This document shows positions 44,732 through 52,953 of a stretch of 64,000 nucleotides of DNA, in pieces (position 1 is the first letter of the stretch; each line of letters begins with the position of its first letter). The notes beneath the pieces were generated by a model that saw nothing but the letters and a program-made list of their open reading frames with translations, ran no database searches and was not told the origin of the DNA. Origin of the DNA: Chrysiogenia bacterium. Its GTDB lineage: Bacteria > JAGRBM01. The DNA is taken from positions 1-64,000 of the forward strand of contig JAGRBM010000286.1 in NCBI GenBank assembly GCA_020434085.1, read 5' to 3'. Made by a program: the position numbers and the translations under genes.

Positions 44732-45847
44732 ATGAGTACAAAGAAGACCTCGAAAAAGAGTAATAACACCGAGAAAAGACGAGCTTCTACCAAAACGGGC
44801 AAACCCGTCGGTTCGCAGCGGGTTCGTGGCAAAACGCTGGTGACCGGCGCCGCCGGTTTTATCGGCTCTCATGTCGTACGTGAGTTGCTCAAAGAGGGCA
44901 GAGAAGTCCGCGCCTTGGTAATGCCCGGAGAGAATCGAAAAAACCTGGAAGCACTGGATGTCGAAATCGTAGAGGGAAATCTTCTAGAGCCCTCCACTCT
45001 CAAACCGGCTGTAACGGGCTGCTCGCGCATTCACCATTTGGCCGCCATTTATGCGATCTGGCTCCCGCGACGAGAGAAGATGTTCGAAGTCAACTGCATC
45101 GGCTCGTTGAACCTTCTCTGGGAAGCCTATCATCAGTCGGTCGAAAAACTCGTCTTTACATCGTCGATCGCGGCAGTAGGCATCAAGCCCGGCAAGACGC
45201 CCGCAAAGGAGGACGACCGATTTAACCAGGTGGCTGCGGCAAACGATTACGTCAACTCCAAATGGCTTTCTGAAGAGGAGGCGAAGACCTTTGTTCGCCA
45301 GGGAATGGACATTTCGTTCTGCAACCCCGGATTTCCCTTTGGCGCAAGAGACGTCGCGCCGACCCCGACCGGCCAGATATTGCTCGATATCGTGAATGGG
45401 AAGAATCGATTCTACTTTGACGCGGGATTTTCCGCAGTGGACGTTGAAGATGTGGCACGGGGTCACGTACTGGCTGAAAAACACGGAAAGCCTGGTGAAC
45501 GCTACATCCTTTCAAATCACAATCTGACGTTCAAGGAATTTTACGATTTGATTTCCGACGTGAGTGGTGTTCGGCACAAGGCGAGGAAACTCCCGATCCA
45601 GTTCGCCGCTCCCCTTGGTGATTGGCTTGAGCGCCGGGCCGATCAAACAGGCAAACGGCCTGTGCTGACGGGAAGCGGTATTCGCTATGCGAACAACTAC
45701 CTGTACTTCGATAACTCGAAAGCGCGCAACGAACTGGGCCTGACATTCACGCCGATTGAGGACAGCATCAGACGCGCAATTTCATGGTTTGCGGAGAACC
45801 GCTACATCACGAACCAGGAGTTTCTTCGGCGCTACCGGAATTGCTGA
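44732..45847 (+). CDS. Extended SDR: NAD-dependent epimerase / 3-beta-HSD-like
   Basis: After a lysine-rich tail of about 30 residues, the 371-residue protein has the NAD fold VTGAAGFIGSHVV near residue 38, HLAAIYAIW near residue 104, TSSIAAVG near residue 140, and the catalytic YVNSK near residue 172. These are features of the dihydroflavonol-reductase / 3-beta-hydroxysteroid-dehydrogenase / hopanoid-associated HpnA branch. Substrate could be a hydroxysteroid or terpenoid, fitting its neighbours, but this is inference. Its 3' end overlaps the convergent acyltransferase gene by 41 bp. Confidence 0.9.
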   Translation: MSTKKTSKKSNNTEKRRASTKTGKPVGSQRVRGKTLVTGAAGFIGSHVVRELLKEGREVRALVMPGENRKNLEALDVEIVEGNLLEPSTLKPAVTGCSRIHHLAAIYAIWLPRREKMFEVNCIGSLNLLWEAYHQSVEKLVFTSSIAAVGIKPGKTPAKEDDRFNQVAAANDYVNSKWLSEEEAKTFVRQGMDISFCNPGFPFGARDVAPTPTGQILLDIVNGKNRFYFDAGFSAVDVEDVARGHVLAEKHGKPGERYILSNHNLTFKEFYDLISDVSGVRHKARKLPIQFAAPLGDWLERRADQTGKRPVLTGSGIRYANNYLYFDNSKARNELGLTFTPIEDSIRRAISWFAENRYITNQEFLRRYRNC

Positions 45848-46685
45848 CCGACGGGCTTTCCAATCGTGCAGCCACGAGCGACTCGAGTGCTGCCCGCTCA
45901 TCCTGCGAGTACGGGGTCGGGTCCACGGGCTCCAGGAATCGCACCTGAATGCGCTCCCTACGAAGGATGTGGCTGCCGCGAGGCAGAGCCCGATCGGCGC
46001 CGACGATCCGGATCGGGATAATCGGCGCGCGGGCCTCGATGGCCAAGATGAAAGCGCCGCGTTTCATCGGCAGCAGGCGTCCGTCCCAGCTGCGTGTGCC
46101 CTCGGGAGAGACGAGGATGGAAATGCCCCGTTCCCTCACGTCCTGCGCTGCTTGTGCAATGCTCCCCCGCCACTGATCTTCGTCGTAGCGATCGACGAGG
46201 TAGTGCTGTTGCCTTTTCAGCCACTTTCCATAGAGTGGCATCCGACTAAGTTCGACGTTATAGAGACTGCGAAACCGGCGGTCGGCTATGGCACCCAGAA
46301 TCAGATGGTCGAGATGGCTGGTCTGGTTCCACATGAAAATAGCGCCCGACTCTGCCGGCGGACAGTTCTCCGTTCCCGAGATGGTCAGCTCCACACCGAG
46401 TGCACCGAGCAGTTCCCGGCAAATGTAGCGCTCTCGCTCCACACCCGGCAGGGCATCGCTTGCGCGAAGGATGGCTGGAAATCTGAAGGCTGCCTGCAAC
46501 CATGCACGAATGGAATGGATACGTTCCATTGCGGAGTAGCCGGGCGGTTGCCATCCGAGGGGCGGAAGAATGCCTGCATCACGGGCCTCGGCATCGCTCA
46601 TGCCGACATCCTTTTGCGGCTGCAGGTGCTTCCAGAATTGCCAAGCGGGAACACTGGCCCGAACGTGATCGGATTTTTTGTCCAT
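45807..46685 (-). CDS. PlsC-like lysophospholipid acyltransferase with altered active-site histidine
   Basis: From the ATG at 46685 the product has 292 residues; an in-frame TTG at 46769 is possible. PlsC-type motifs are present: the region NQTSHLD near residue 120, the motif II-like LSRMPLYGKWL, motif III SPEGTRSWDG and motif IV APIIPIRIVG. In active enzymes motif I is N-H-x4-D; here the histidine position is glutamine (codon CAG), so normal catalysis is doubtful unless it is a sequence error. The N-terminal 100 residues are an extra domain. It converges on the epimerase gene. Confidence 0.82.
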   Translation of the reverse strand: MDKKSDHVRASVPAWQFWKHLQPQKDVGMSDAEARDAGILPPLGWQPPGYSAMERIHSIRAWLQAAFRFPAILRASDALPGVERERYICRELLGALGVELTISGTENCPPAESGAIFMWNQTSHLDHLILGAIADRRFRSLYNVELSRMPLYGKWLKRQQHYLVDRYDEDQWRGSIAQAAQDVRERGISILVSPEGTRSWDGRLLPMKRGAFILAIEARAPIIPIRIVGADRALPRGSHILRRERIQVRFLEPVDPTPYSQDERAALESLVAARLESPSVSNSGSAEETPGS

Positions 46686-47268
46686 CAGAACTCGACGCCG
46701 GTACCAATGATCGGGCCATGGAACCGGTATCTCAACTTCCGCCCGGGGTGCAGATCGCCGGGAGTCCAATCAAGAGCGTGACCGGTATCCGGCCCAGATA
46801 CTCGGGCCCGCGCTTTGCATCTCGAATGCATAGCGAATACTGCCCTTGAGCGTCAAGACAAAACCATCCCCCACCGATCCCTCCGATCAGCGGCAGGGCG
46901 CGATTCCAAGATCGATGATCCCATTGGTTACGTGTGCCAACGAGCCCATCGGCCTGAAGTAGCGGGAATTCGATCTTGAAAGCCGATTGCCGAATCGGCA
47001 CTATTGATCAACTTAAATTGATTGATGTGTACGGGTATCAACAGTCTTTCAATTGGGCCTCTCGGTATCGTCCATCGTCGGTGCATTTTGTGCCGCGTGC
47101 CAGTGGAACGGTGCCTCAAATGCCTGCGGTCGCGCACGACCTAACCGATGAACGGAAGGGCCGTCCGGGGCGAAATCTACAAGGAAGCGGCCATCTCGCA
47201 GCGGTTTCCCGGGGGCAATATGACGGCGTTTGACAAAATTCGCCGAAGCTTATGGCGGTCACCGGTCC
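46686..47268. other. 583-bp intergenic stretch without a supportable gene
   Basis: Frames here are short, lack ribosome-binding sites and show no domain. The only structure noted is a small dyad, GCCGAT-N6-ATCGGC (46982-46999), near an AT-rich patch that could hold the promoter of the leftward acyltransferase gene. Confidence 0.5.
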
Positions 47269-48711
47269 CTAGACGCTCGGCAGCTCCACCCAAAAGACCG
47301 AACCTTCTCCTGGTTCGCTCTCAACCCAAATGCGGCCGCCGTGCATTTCGACAAATCTTTTAACAATCGAGAGCCCGAGCCCCGTGCTGAGTGCATTGCC
47401 GATCTTTTGGTTTTCGTGCTTGCGCCTGCGGGCAAGTGCCATAGGATCAAAGAGAATGGCTTGCACTTCCGGGGGGATGCCGGTTCCGGAATCCCGCACG
47501 GCGATCCGCGCCCTACCTTCTGCCACCCGGGCCAACTCCATCGTGATGGTACCTCCTTCGGGTGTGTGAATCACGGCATTCTGGACGAGATTTGTAAACG
47601 CCTGGACCAGTTTCGATCTGTCGGCGTAAAAAGCGGGATCGGCGCCGCAATCAACAAATTTGAGCCTGGTGTTCTTGAGCCTGGCATTGGCTGTCTGGGT
47701 TGCTTCGACGTCATGGACAAGGTCCCCGTATGAGAAATGGGAGCGCGAAAGGACGATTTTCCCCCCTTCCAGGCGGGCAGAATCCAGCAGATTCGAGATC
47801 AGTTCCAGCATTCTTTGACTTGCGCCATGAATTTCACGGGCATGGGTAAGAGCGCTCTCACGTGAGCCATCGAGTTCCATCACCAGGAGTTCGCTGTAGC
47901 CTCCCACGGATACGAGTATATTTTTGAGATCATGGGAGCACACGGCAAGCATTTCATTCTTTGTCTGCACGGCGGCCTCCGCCACCCGACGCCGCAGCTC
48001 TACTTCGTACGTAAGCAGACCGGCGCAAAACGCGGATCCATAGTTGATCATATGAGCTACCAGGAGGACTACAATTGGAAATGTCGGAATGCCATAAAAT
48101 TCATAGGCCGGAAGCCGATGCCCCAGCAGGGGGGAATAGGGAAGAACACCGAAATATTCCAAACTCACAATGAGGGCGTAGGCCCCGGAGCACATGGCCG
48201 CATACGCAAGACCCCAGAAAAAATTCAAAAACAGGCTGGCAAGCGTAACGAGCAAAGGATAGAAAACAACCACCACGCTGGTCAGAGAACCGAAGAGATG
48301 AATTGCAAAAGTTATAACGAAGACATCGAGAGCCGCAAGCACCGCGAAGATCGCTCTGGGCGCTACCCTGAAGAGAATGAGGACGATCAGGATCGCGTTT
48401 AGAAAGCTGTAGGCACCCGCGATCGGCAGGTAGTCGTAGAACATCGGCGCCAGCATGGCTGCCATCAGGAAAGAAGAGAGGATAACGATTCTGGCGAAGG
48501 CGGCACGGCGGTACCTCTGATAACCCTCGCGCTCGCCGCCAAACAAAAAGTAGGCATGCCCGAGAACCGAACGCAGTCGCCCGAGATATCTATCGTAGCG
48601 TGAGAGGTCCGCCCAGCGCTCAAGACGTCCGAGGTACCCCTCGATATCCTTTTCGAACTCGGCGAATTCGTCAGCTTTTGTGTCGCCTTGGGGCGTTTCC
48701 GGTGTCGGCAT
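47269..48711 (-). CDS. Membrane-bound sensor histidine kinase
   Basis: The 480-residue protein has about six membrane helices (residues 72-235), a HisKA domain with the phosphorylated His260 in AVCSHDLKNIL, and a HATPase domain: N-box LVQAFTNLVQNAV near residue 378, DSGTGIPP, and GLGLSIVKRF. It autophosphorylates and passes the phosphate to a response regulator, but none is encoded in this window. It is last in a four-gene leftward operon that starts with a MerR-TPR regulator. A membrane sensor with no periplasmic loop domain could detect membrane state. Confidence 0.93.
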   Translation of the reverse strand: MPTPETPQGDTKADEFAEFEKDIEGYLGRLERWADLSRYDRYLGRLRSVLGHAYFLFGGEREGYQRYRRAAFARIVILSSFLMAAMLAPMFYDYLPIAGAYSFLNAILIVLILFRVAPRAIFAVLAALDVFVITFAIHLFGSLTSVVVVFYPLLVTLASLFLNFFWGLAYAAMCSGAYALIVSLEYFGVLPYSPLLGHRLPAYEFYGIPTFPIVVLLVAHMINYGSAFCAGLLTYEVELRRRVAEAAVQTKNEMLAVCSHDLKNILVSVGGYSELLVMELDGSRESALTHAREIHGASQRMLELISNLLDSARLEGGKIVLSRSHFSYGDLVHDVEATQTANARLKNTRLKFVDCGADPAFYADRSKLVQAFTNLVQNAVIHTPEGGTITMELARVAEGRARIAVRDSGTGIPPEVQAILFDPMALARRRKHENQKIGNALSTGLGLSIVKRFVEMHGGRIWVESEPGEGSVFWVELPSV

Positions 48712-48722
48712 ACACGCTTAGT

Positions 48723-49781
48723 CTAGCGTGAAGGGGTAGCCTCGAAAAGATAGTGACGCCCGTCATCATGGCGTCGGACACGGCCTGCCTCTTCCATAAC
48801 TTCCAGGTTCCCCAGAAGTTCGCAGGTGGCGAGAAAAAGCTGCATTCCAAACGCCTTCGGGAAGAGTCTTTCGGCCAGTTGACGCAGGTTGGAGGGGCCC
48901 ATCTCGCCCAATGCATTCCATATTTTTTTCTGACGTTTATCATAAAAAAGGAACAGGGAGTCGATAACCGCCTCGTGCCCGGCGAATGGCAGCCCATGTC
49001 CCGGGAGGACGCAGGAGAGGTTCAGCTTGCGCACCCGCTCGATCTGTTCGAAATAACTGGCCAGAGAGCGGAACTTCAGATTGTAGTCCCTTTCTCCCTC
49101 GGGGCCCAAATCAATGAGCGGGTTGGGACTGGTTTCCTGAAGCAAATGGTCGCTGGAGAAGATCAGCCCCTGATCAGGTTCGTGATAGCAGACGATCTCA
49201 CGCGTGTGTCCGGGAGTATAAAGAACTTCGAGCACAAAATCCTGGAATGGAATCCGGTCCCCTTCCTTAACAAGCGTGACATCACCCTGGATGCAGGGGG
49301 CCATGGCTCGCATCATTTCCCCGGAGAGCGCCAGCGTGGCGAACACCTGTTCGTCCAGACCGAGACGCAAGAAAAATTCTCTATAAACAGGCTTGCGCTG
49401 GGCTACCGCGTCCGTATCGTTGAGAGCAAATGAGTCCACGCTGTGTTCGCCGATGAATACCTGTGCGCCGGAAAGCTGCCTGACGCGTTCCGCGAAACCG
49501 AAATGATCGGGATGGGCGTGGGTAATCAGAATTCTCTCAAACTGATCCGGCCGATATCCGATGGCTTCAAGGTAATCTACAAAGACCTTCCAGGCTGCAG
49601 GGCTGTTGAGGCCGGCGTCAACGAGAGTGAGCGGTTCTTCGATAATGTAGCAGTTGACGGTGGGAACGCCCGGAAAATCGAGCGGCGTCCTTACTTGGTG
49701 AATCCCGCGAGGCAAATCCACCTTGTGAGCGATCATTGTGCCCCGATCCAGTGGTACTTGTTTCTTCTGGCTTGCATCCAC
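48723..49781 (-). CDS. MBL-fold metallo-hydrolase
   Basis: The 352-residue protein (GTG start at 49781; an ATG 15 codons later is an alternative) carries THAHPDHFGF (H-x-H-x-D-H) near residue 88, the LYTPGHTREIVCYH histidine near residue 190 and LPGHGLPF later, the full set of dinuclear metal ligands. A C-terminal winged-helix-like region of about 80 residues follows, as in LACTB2-like proteins. The substrate is unknown. It sits 11 bp from both neighbours in the operon, between the DUF2505-like and kinase genes, and shares general plan with the MBL protein at 34174. Confidence 0.9.
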   Translation of the reverse strand: MDASQKKQVPLDRGTMIAHKVDLPRGIHQVRTPLDFPGVPTVNCYIIEEPLTLVDAGLNSPAAWKVFVDYLEAIGYRPDQFERILITHAHPDHFGFAERVRQLSGAQVFIGEHSVDSFALNDTDAVAQRKPVYREFFLRLGLDEQVFATLALSGEMMRAMAPCIQGDVTLVKEGDRIPFQDFVLEVLYTPGHTREIVCYHEPDQGLIFSSDHLLQETSPNPLIDLGPEGERDYNLKFRSLASYFEQIERVRKLNLSCVLPGHGLPFAGHEAVIDSLFLFYDKRQKKIWNALGEMGPSNLRQLAERLFPKAFGMQLFLATCELLGNLEVMEEAGRVRRHDDGRHYLFEATPSR

Positions 49782-49792
49782 GTTGTATCGCC

Positions 49793-50290
49793 CTACGCGG
49801 CTGATCTACGGTCAATGTATTGTTGGGTCAAATCGGCTTCCCGGTCATACATGCCAGCCATGCGGGCCATGTAGAATCGCTCGACGGCTCGCCCCACCAG
49901 CCGGACTTCACACTCAAACGATCCCTTGAAACGCCGTATCGTCCCGCCCCGTCCGTCTGGCTCGTAGAGGGTTTTGCCGTTTAGTTTTCCGATCCGGGCT
50001 TCCCCCGAAACCGTCTCAATCATCGTCTCCTTATCGAGAACGTAATTCATCTCAAAATAGGGTTCGCGATGCTTGAGGGCCCGTTCGATCCAGGCGGGCA
50101 AGTGCAGGTCCGGGTAAACTCGAACAATTTTGCGCCGCTGGGTTGGAGAGTCTTCGTAAACGAGGCGGTCAGATTGGCGAATTGTTCCCAGGTGCTCAAT
50201 CAGATATCGGCGAAAGCCGCTATCGTCGATCCAATTGACCAACTCGATGGGGGGGAGGGGAAAACAGTGTCTGAATTCGAATTCCTGCAT
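49793..50290 (-). CDS. DUF2505-like (START/Bet v 1-like) protein
   Basis: The 165-residue protein begins EFEFRHCFPLPPIELVNWID and is a paralogue of the protein at 14568, with the same size and the L-P-A-x-I-E-R-A-L segment near residue 65. The family is predicted to adopt a helix-grip fold that binds hydrophobic ligands; no enzyme activity is known. An AGGAATGAATTC ribosome-binding region precedes the ATG. The gene begins 4 bp after the MerR-TPR stop, so the two are tightly linked, which hints that it binds a ligand relevant to the regulated lipid genes. Confidence 0.78.
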   Translation of the reverse strand: MQEFEFRHCFPLPPIELVNWIDDSGFRRYLIEHLGTIRQSDRLVYEDSPTQRRKIVRVYPDLHLPAWIERALKHREPYFEMNYVLDKETMIETVSGEARIGKLNGKTLYEPDGRGGTIRRFKGSFECEVRLVGRAVERFYMARMAGMYDREADLTQQYIDRRSAA

Positions 50291-50294
50291 GAAT

Positions 50295-51776
50295 TCATTC
50301 CTGCGGCCATGCGCGCTGATAGGCGTATTGGCCGAAATTCGACGCTGGATCGCGGAGGATCACTTGCTGGAAGGCCTCGTTGGCCTGTTTTTTTTCCCTT
50401 TTGAGATCAAAGGCCTCTCCGAGATAAAAGTAGGTATTGACCCGGTATATCTCGTTGAATCCCTTGAATGGAAGCCCCAGTTGGGCTTCGGTGTGTGTAT
50501 CGACGATTTCCAGAAGGTCTCTCAGCGCGCCGATTCCCTCGTCTACCTGATTGAGAGGCGCCGGAAGAATCGTGTAGGCGCGTCCTTTCATGAGGAGGAT
50601 TTCAAGACGGTCCTTGAGGCGCCGGGGCGTAAGTCGCAGGCTTTCCTGGAACAACTGGAGCGATTTATTTAGCCACTGGGCCGGTGAGATGACCCCACCC
50701 ACCCGCGCGGCCTGCATTAAGTTGGCTATCGCGGCGTAGGCTGTGGTTCTCGCATCGTGGGGCGCGACTTTGTGCGCTTTGGCGGCCATCTGAACCGCCT
50801 CGTCCGTCCGATTAAGAAACGTATCGGCGACGGTTTTGAGTAGCATCGCGTCGGAGTCATATTTGTCGTTTTTGAGTATCCGGGTGGCCTGTTCAGCACC
50901 CTCTTCGTAGCGCCCGATCGCGAGGTAAGCCTCGGCAAGTCGGAGCTGCAGATCACGTCTTTGCTTCGCGTCGCCGTCGCGCAGCTGGGTTTCGATCTCT
51001 TCAATCTGGGAGGGAATAGCGTGCTTTTCCAAAAATGCTTCACTGGGGATATAGATCTTCTTTCGCAGTTTTTCGACAGACAGCGGGCCTTCTTCATATG
51101 CGCGCTCGAAATGCAGCCGAAGAGCTCGTGTCTTCGCGGCTTCCAAAAATCGGTTAATGAGTGAATCGATTTCCCCCAACCGTCCCACTACTTCCCGGAA
51201 ACTGGCGTCCCCGTCAATGGTGTGAATGAGGGCCTTGGATTCCTTGGTAACGACGGCTTCGATCGGGTTGAGAAGGTCAACGAAGAATTCGACGGGCAGT
51301 CCCTTGCTGTGAGCGGTCGAAACGATCCACGCGATTTTCCGTTCTTCGCCGGAGAGCGGCCCTTCGATGGCGCTGATGAGCCCGGCCTCCGCAAGGTATT
51401 TCTGCAAGTCCTCTGGTATTTCAACTTCGGCCGCGGGCTCCGTCGCCAGAACACCAACGCTGGGCGGAAGAAACCCTTTCCCCTCGGTTGCCCGCTCGAA
51501 CATGTCAGCCACCAGGCTGAGTTCGAGCGCCTGGGCATCGTAGTTGCCCTGCTTGAAAAGCTGAGCGATGAAGGCCAGTGGGAGTTTCTTTTCCTTTTGT
51601 AGCTTGCGGACGAGTTCGAGAAGCTTGAGATGGTTTTCGTCGTAAAGGGCCAGTTTTTCGCGTACTTTGCGGGGCGGGGGCAGGATCCCCGCCCGCAAAT
51701 AGTAGTGGATTGTTTTGCCGGCCACGCCCGCGGCATCTGCCAATTCTGAAAGTTTAAATTGTTTCTTTTTCGCCAT
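50295..51776 (-). CDS. MerR-type regulator with TPR-like C-terminal domain
   Basis: The 493-residue protein opens with a MerR winged-helix domain (FKLSELADAAGVAGKTIHYY, recognition region and YDENHLKLLE wing, residues 7-75). The remaining 400 residues are helical, including TPR-like repeats from about 265 to 460 (LRLAEAYLAIGRYEEGAEQA and similar). No cysteine metal site typical of small MerR sensors is seen, so the TPR part may bind a protein or lipid ligand. It is divergent from the diiron/ABC1/COQ4 operon and is the only DNA-binding regulator in the 21-58 kb region, making it the leading candidate for the shared operator. Confidence 0.88.
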   Translation of the reverse strand: MAKKKQFKLSELADAAGVAGKTIHYYLRAGILPPPRKVREKLALYDENHLKLLELVRKLQKEKKLPLAFIAQLFKQGNYDAQALELSLVADMFERATEGKGFLPPSVGVLATEPAAEVEIPEDLQKYLAEAGLISAIEGPLSGEERKIAWIVSTAHSKGLPVEFFVDLLNPIEAVVTKESKALIHTIDGDASFREVVGRLGEIDSLINRFLEAAKTRALRLHFERAYEEGPLSVEKLRKKIYIPSEAFLEKHAIPSQIEEIETQLRDGDAKQRRDLQLRLAEAYLAIGRYEEGAEQATRILKNDKYDSDAMLLKTVADTFLNRTDEAVQMAAKAHKVAPHDARTTAYAAIANLMQAARVGGVISPAQWLNKSLQLFQESLRLTPRRLKDRLEILLMKGRAYTILPAPLNQVDEGIGALRDLLEIVDTHTEAQLGLPFKGFNEIYRVNTYFYLGEAFDLKREKKQANEAFQQVILRDPASNFGQYAYQRAWPQE

Positions 51777-51852
51777 GGCCTCAAAAATACCACGAGTTCA
51801 AATAGTTATGATGCGCGCCCGGTCCCTTGCCCCGTGCAGTATAATCCAGCCC

Positions 51853-51883
51853 TTGACGGCGAATCAAGGATAGTGTTTACTAT
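51853..51883 (+). promoter_or_regulatory. Predicted promoter of the diiron/ABC1/COQ4 operon with 19-bp spacer
   Basis: TTGACG (51853-51858) and TACTAT (51878-51883) are separated by 19 bp, longer than the usual 17 and typical of MerR-activated promoters. It lies opposite a MerR-family gene. The shared ATAG-N6-CTAT motif covers the -10 box. Confidence 0.5.
51870..51883. promoter_or_regulatory. Shared operator candidate, copy C (ATAG-N6-CTAT)
   Basis: The + strand reads ATAGTGTTTACTAT, matching the motif found at 27006 and 37352 in the pattern ATAGynwTTrCTAT. It overlaps the predicted -10 box of the rightward operon and lies 94 bp before the MerR-TPR ATG on the other strand, so it could also mediate autoregulation. 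Confidence 0.55.
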
Positions 51884-51959
51884 ATTTGTAGTCGGATGGG
51901 CGTTTTCCGGGGTCTTTCCCGGAGTGCCTCAATGGATACGGAGCAAAGGAGCGACTCTT

Positions 51960-52892
51960 ATGGCGGAGCTAGTTCAAAGAGCAACTCGTGAGCAACTTAC
52001 CAAGGTGGATGCCAGTGACAACATTTACAAGGTGGACCTGTGGCTCAAGACGGCACCGCAGGGCTATCTCGTCAAGACCCGTTACGGAAAATACGAGGAC
52101 CGGCCAATCGAAGAGAATCCCCTCCTTTTTGAAGAAGGGGATCTGCGGGACCAGCAGCTGATGACCCTCGCTCATTTCGTGGTGGGGGAGCGGGCGGCCC
52201 TCCTCTCGGCAGCGGGCTGTATTCCCCGTGAGCCTGACCATGCGGCGCGGGCGTTTCTCTCGACCCAGACGGCTGATGAGGGGCGGCATGTGGAGGTCTT
52301 CTCCCAGCGCCTCTTCGACCTGGGGGTAACCAGGGAACAGTTTGAGGACTTTCTCGACAGCTGGACCAATCCCTATCTCAAAAAGTTTTGCCTTGCCCTC
52401 GAAGACCTCGTCAAGAATGGCGATTACGTCGCTGCCATCGTTTGCAACAATATCATTCTGGAGGGGCTCGCTTTCAGCGTCTTTGAGTTCTCCCGCGGGA
52501 TAAGCCAATTCATGGATCCCGTTGGCGAGCAGGTGCTCTGCGGCGTCATCGCCGACGAGCGTCGGCACGTCGGTTTTGGGGAAAATCATCTTGCAAAACT
52601 CGTGGCCCGTTTTCCCGAAAGCAAGCGTAAAATCGAGAATGCCCAGAAGGAACTGTCCGGGTTCATGATGGCCAGCTTCAAGAGCATGCTCAGCAAGTTT
52701 GGATCAGTTATGAATCGGACGATCGGCGAATACAAAGAAGTTCTTGGCGATTTCGAGCCGTATCCGGGAATCAAGCTTGGTCGCTCGAACTCCGAAGATC
52801 TGATGGGCGCAATGTGGACCAAGATGGAGCGGGAGTTCAAAGACCGTCTCACCCGGATCGGCGTGGATTACCAAGAGCCGTACCAGAATTAG
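51960..52892 (+). CDS. Ferritin-like diiron protein, putative oxygenase
   Basis: The ATG at 51960 has AAAGGAG at good spacing; the product has 310 residues. Ligands are Glu77 (VGERAA), E107-x2-H110 (DEGRHVEVF), Glu168 (ILEGLA) and E200-x2-H203 (DERRHVGFG). It groups with the protein at 27124 by ligand spacing. In size and fold class it is comparable to R2-like or hydroxylase diiron proteins; COQ7, the ubiquinone hydroxylase, is another ferritin-like diiron enzyme, though smaller. It is first in an operon with ABC1 and COQ4-like genes. Confidence 0.88.
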   Translation: MAELVQRATREQLTKVDASDNIYKVDLWLKTAPQGYLVKTRYGKYEDRPIEENPLLFEEGDLRDQQLMTLAHFVVGERAALLSAAGCIPREPDHAARAFLSTQTADEGRHVEVFSQRLFDLGVTREQFEDFLDSWTNPYLKKFCLALEDLVKNGDYVAAIVCNNIILEGLAFSVFEFSRGISQFMDPVGEQVLCGVIADERRHVGFGENHLAKLVARFPESKRKIENAQKELSGFMMASFKSMLSKFGSVMNRTIGEYKEVLGDFEPYPGIKLGRSNSEDLMGAMWTKMEREFKDRLTRIGVDYQEPYQN

Positions 52893-52953
52893 CCCTTCCT
52901 CAACGGATCCGGTCGCCGATGCCCATACATTGCGGATCAAGTGAGGGTAGAAG

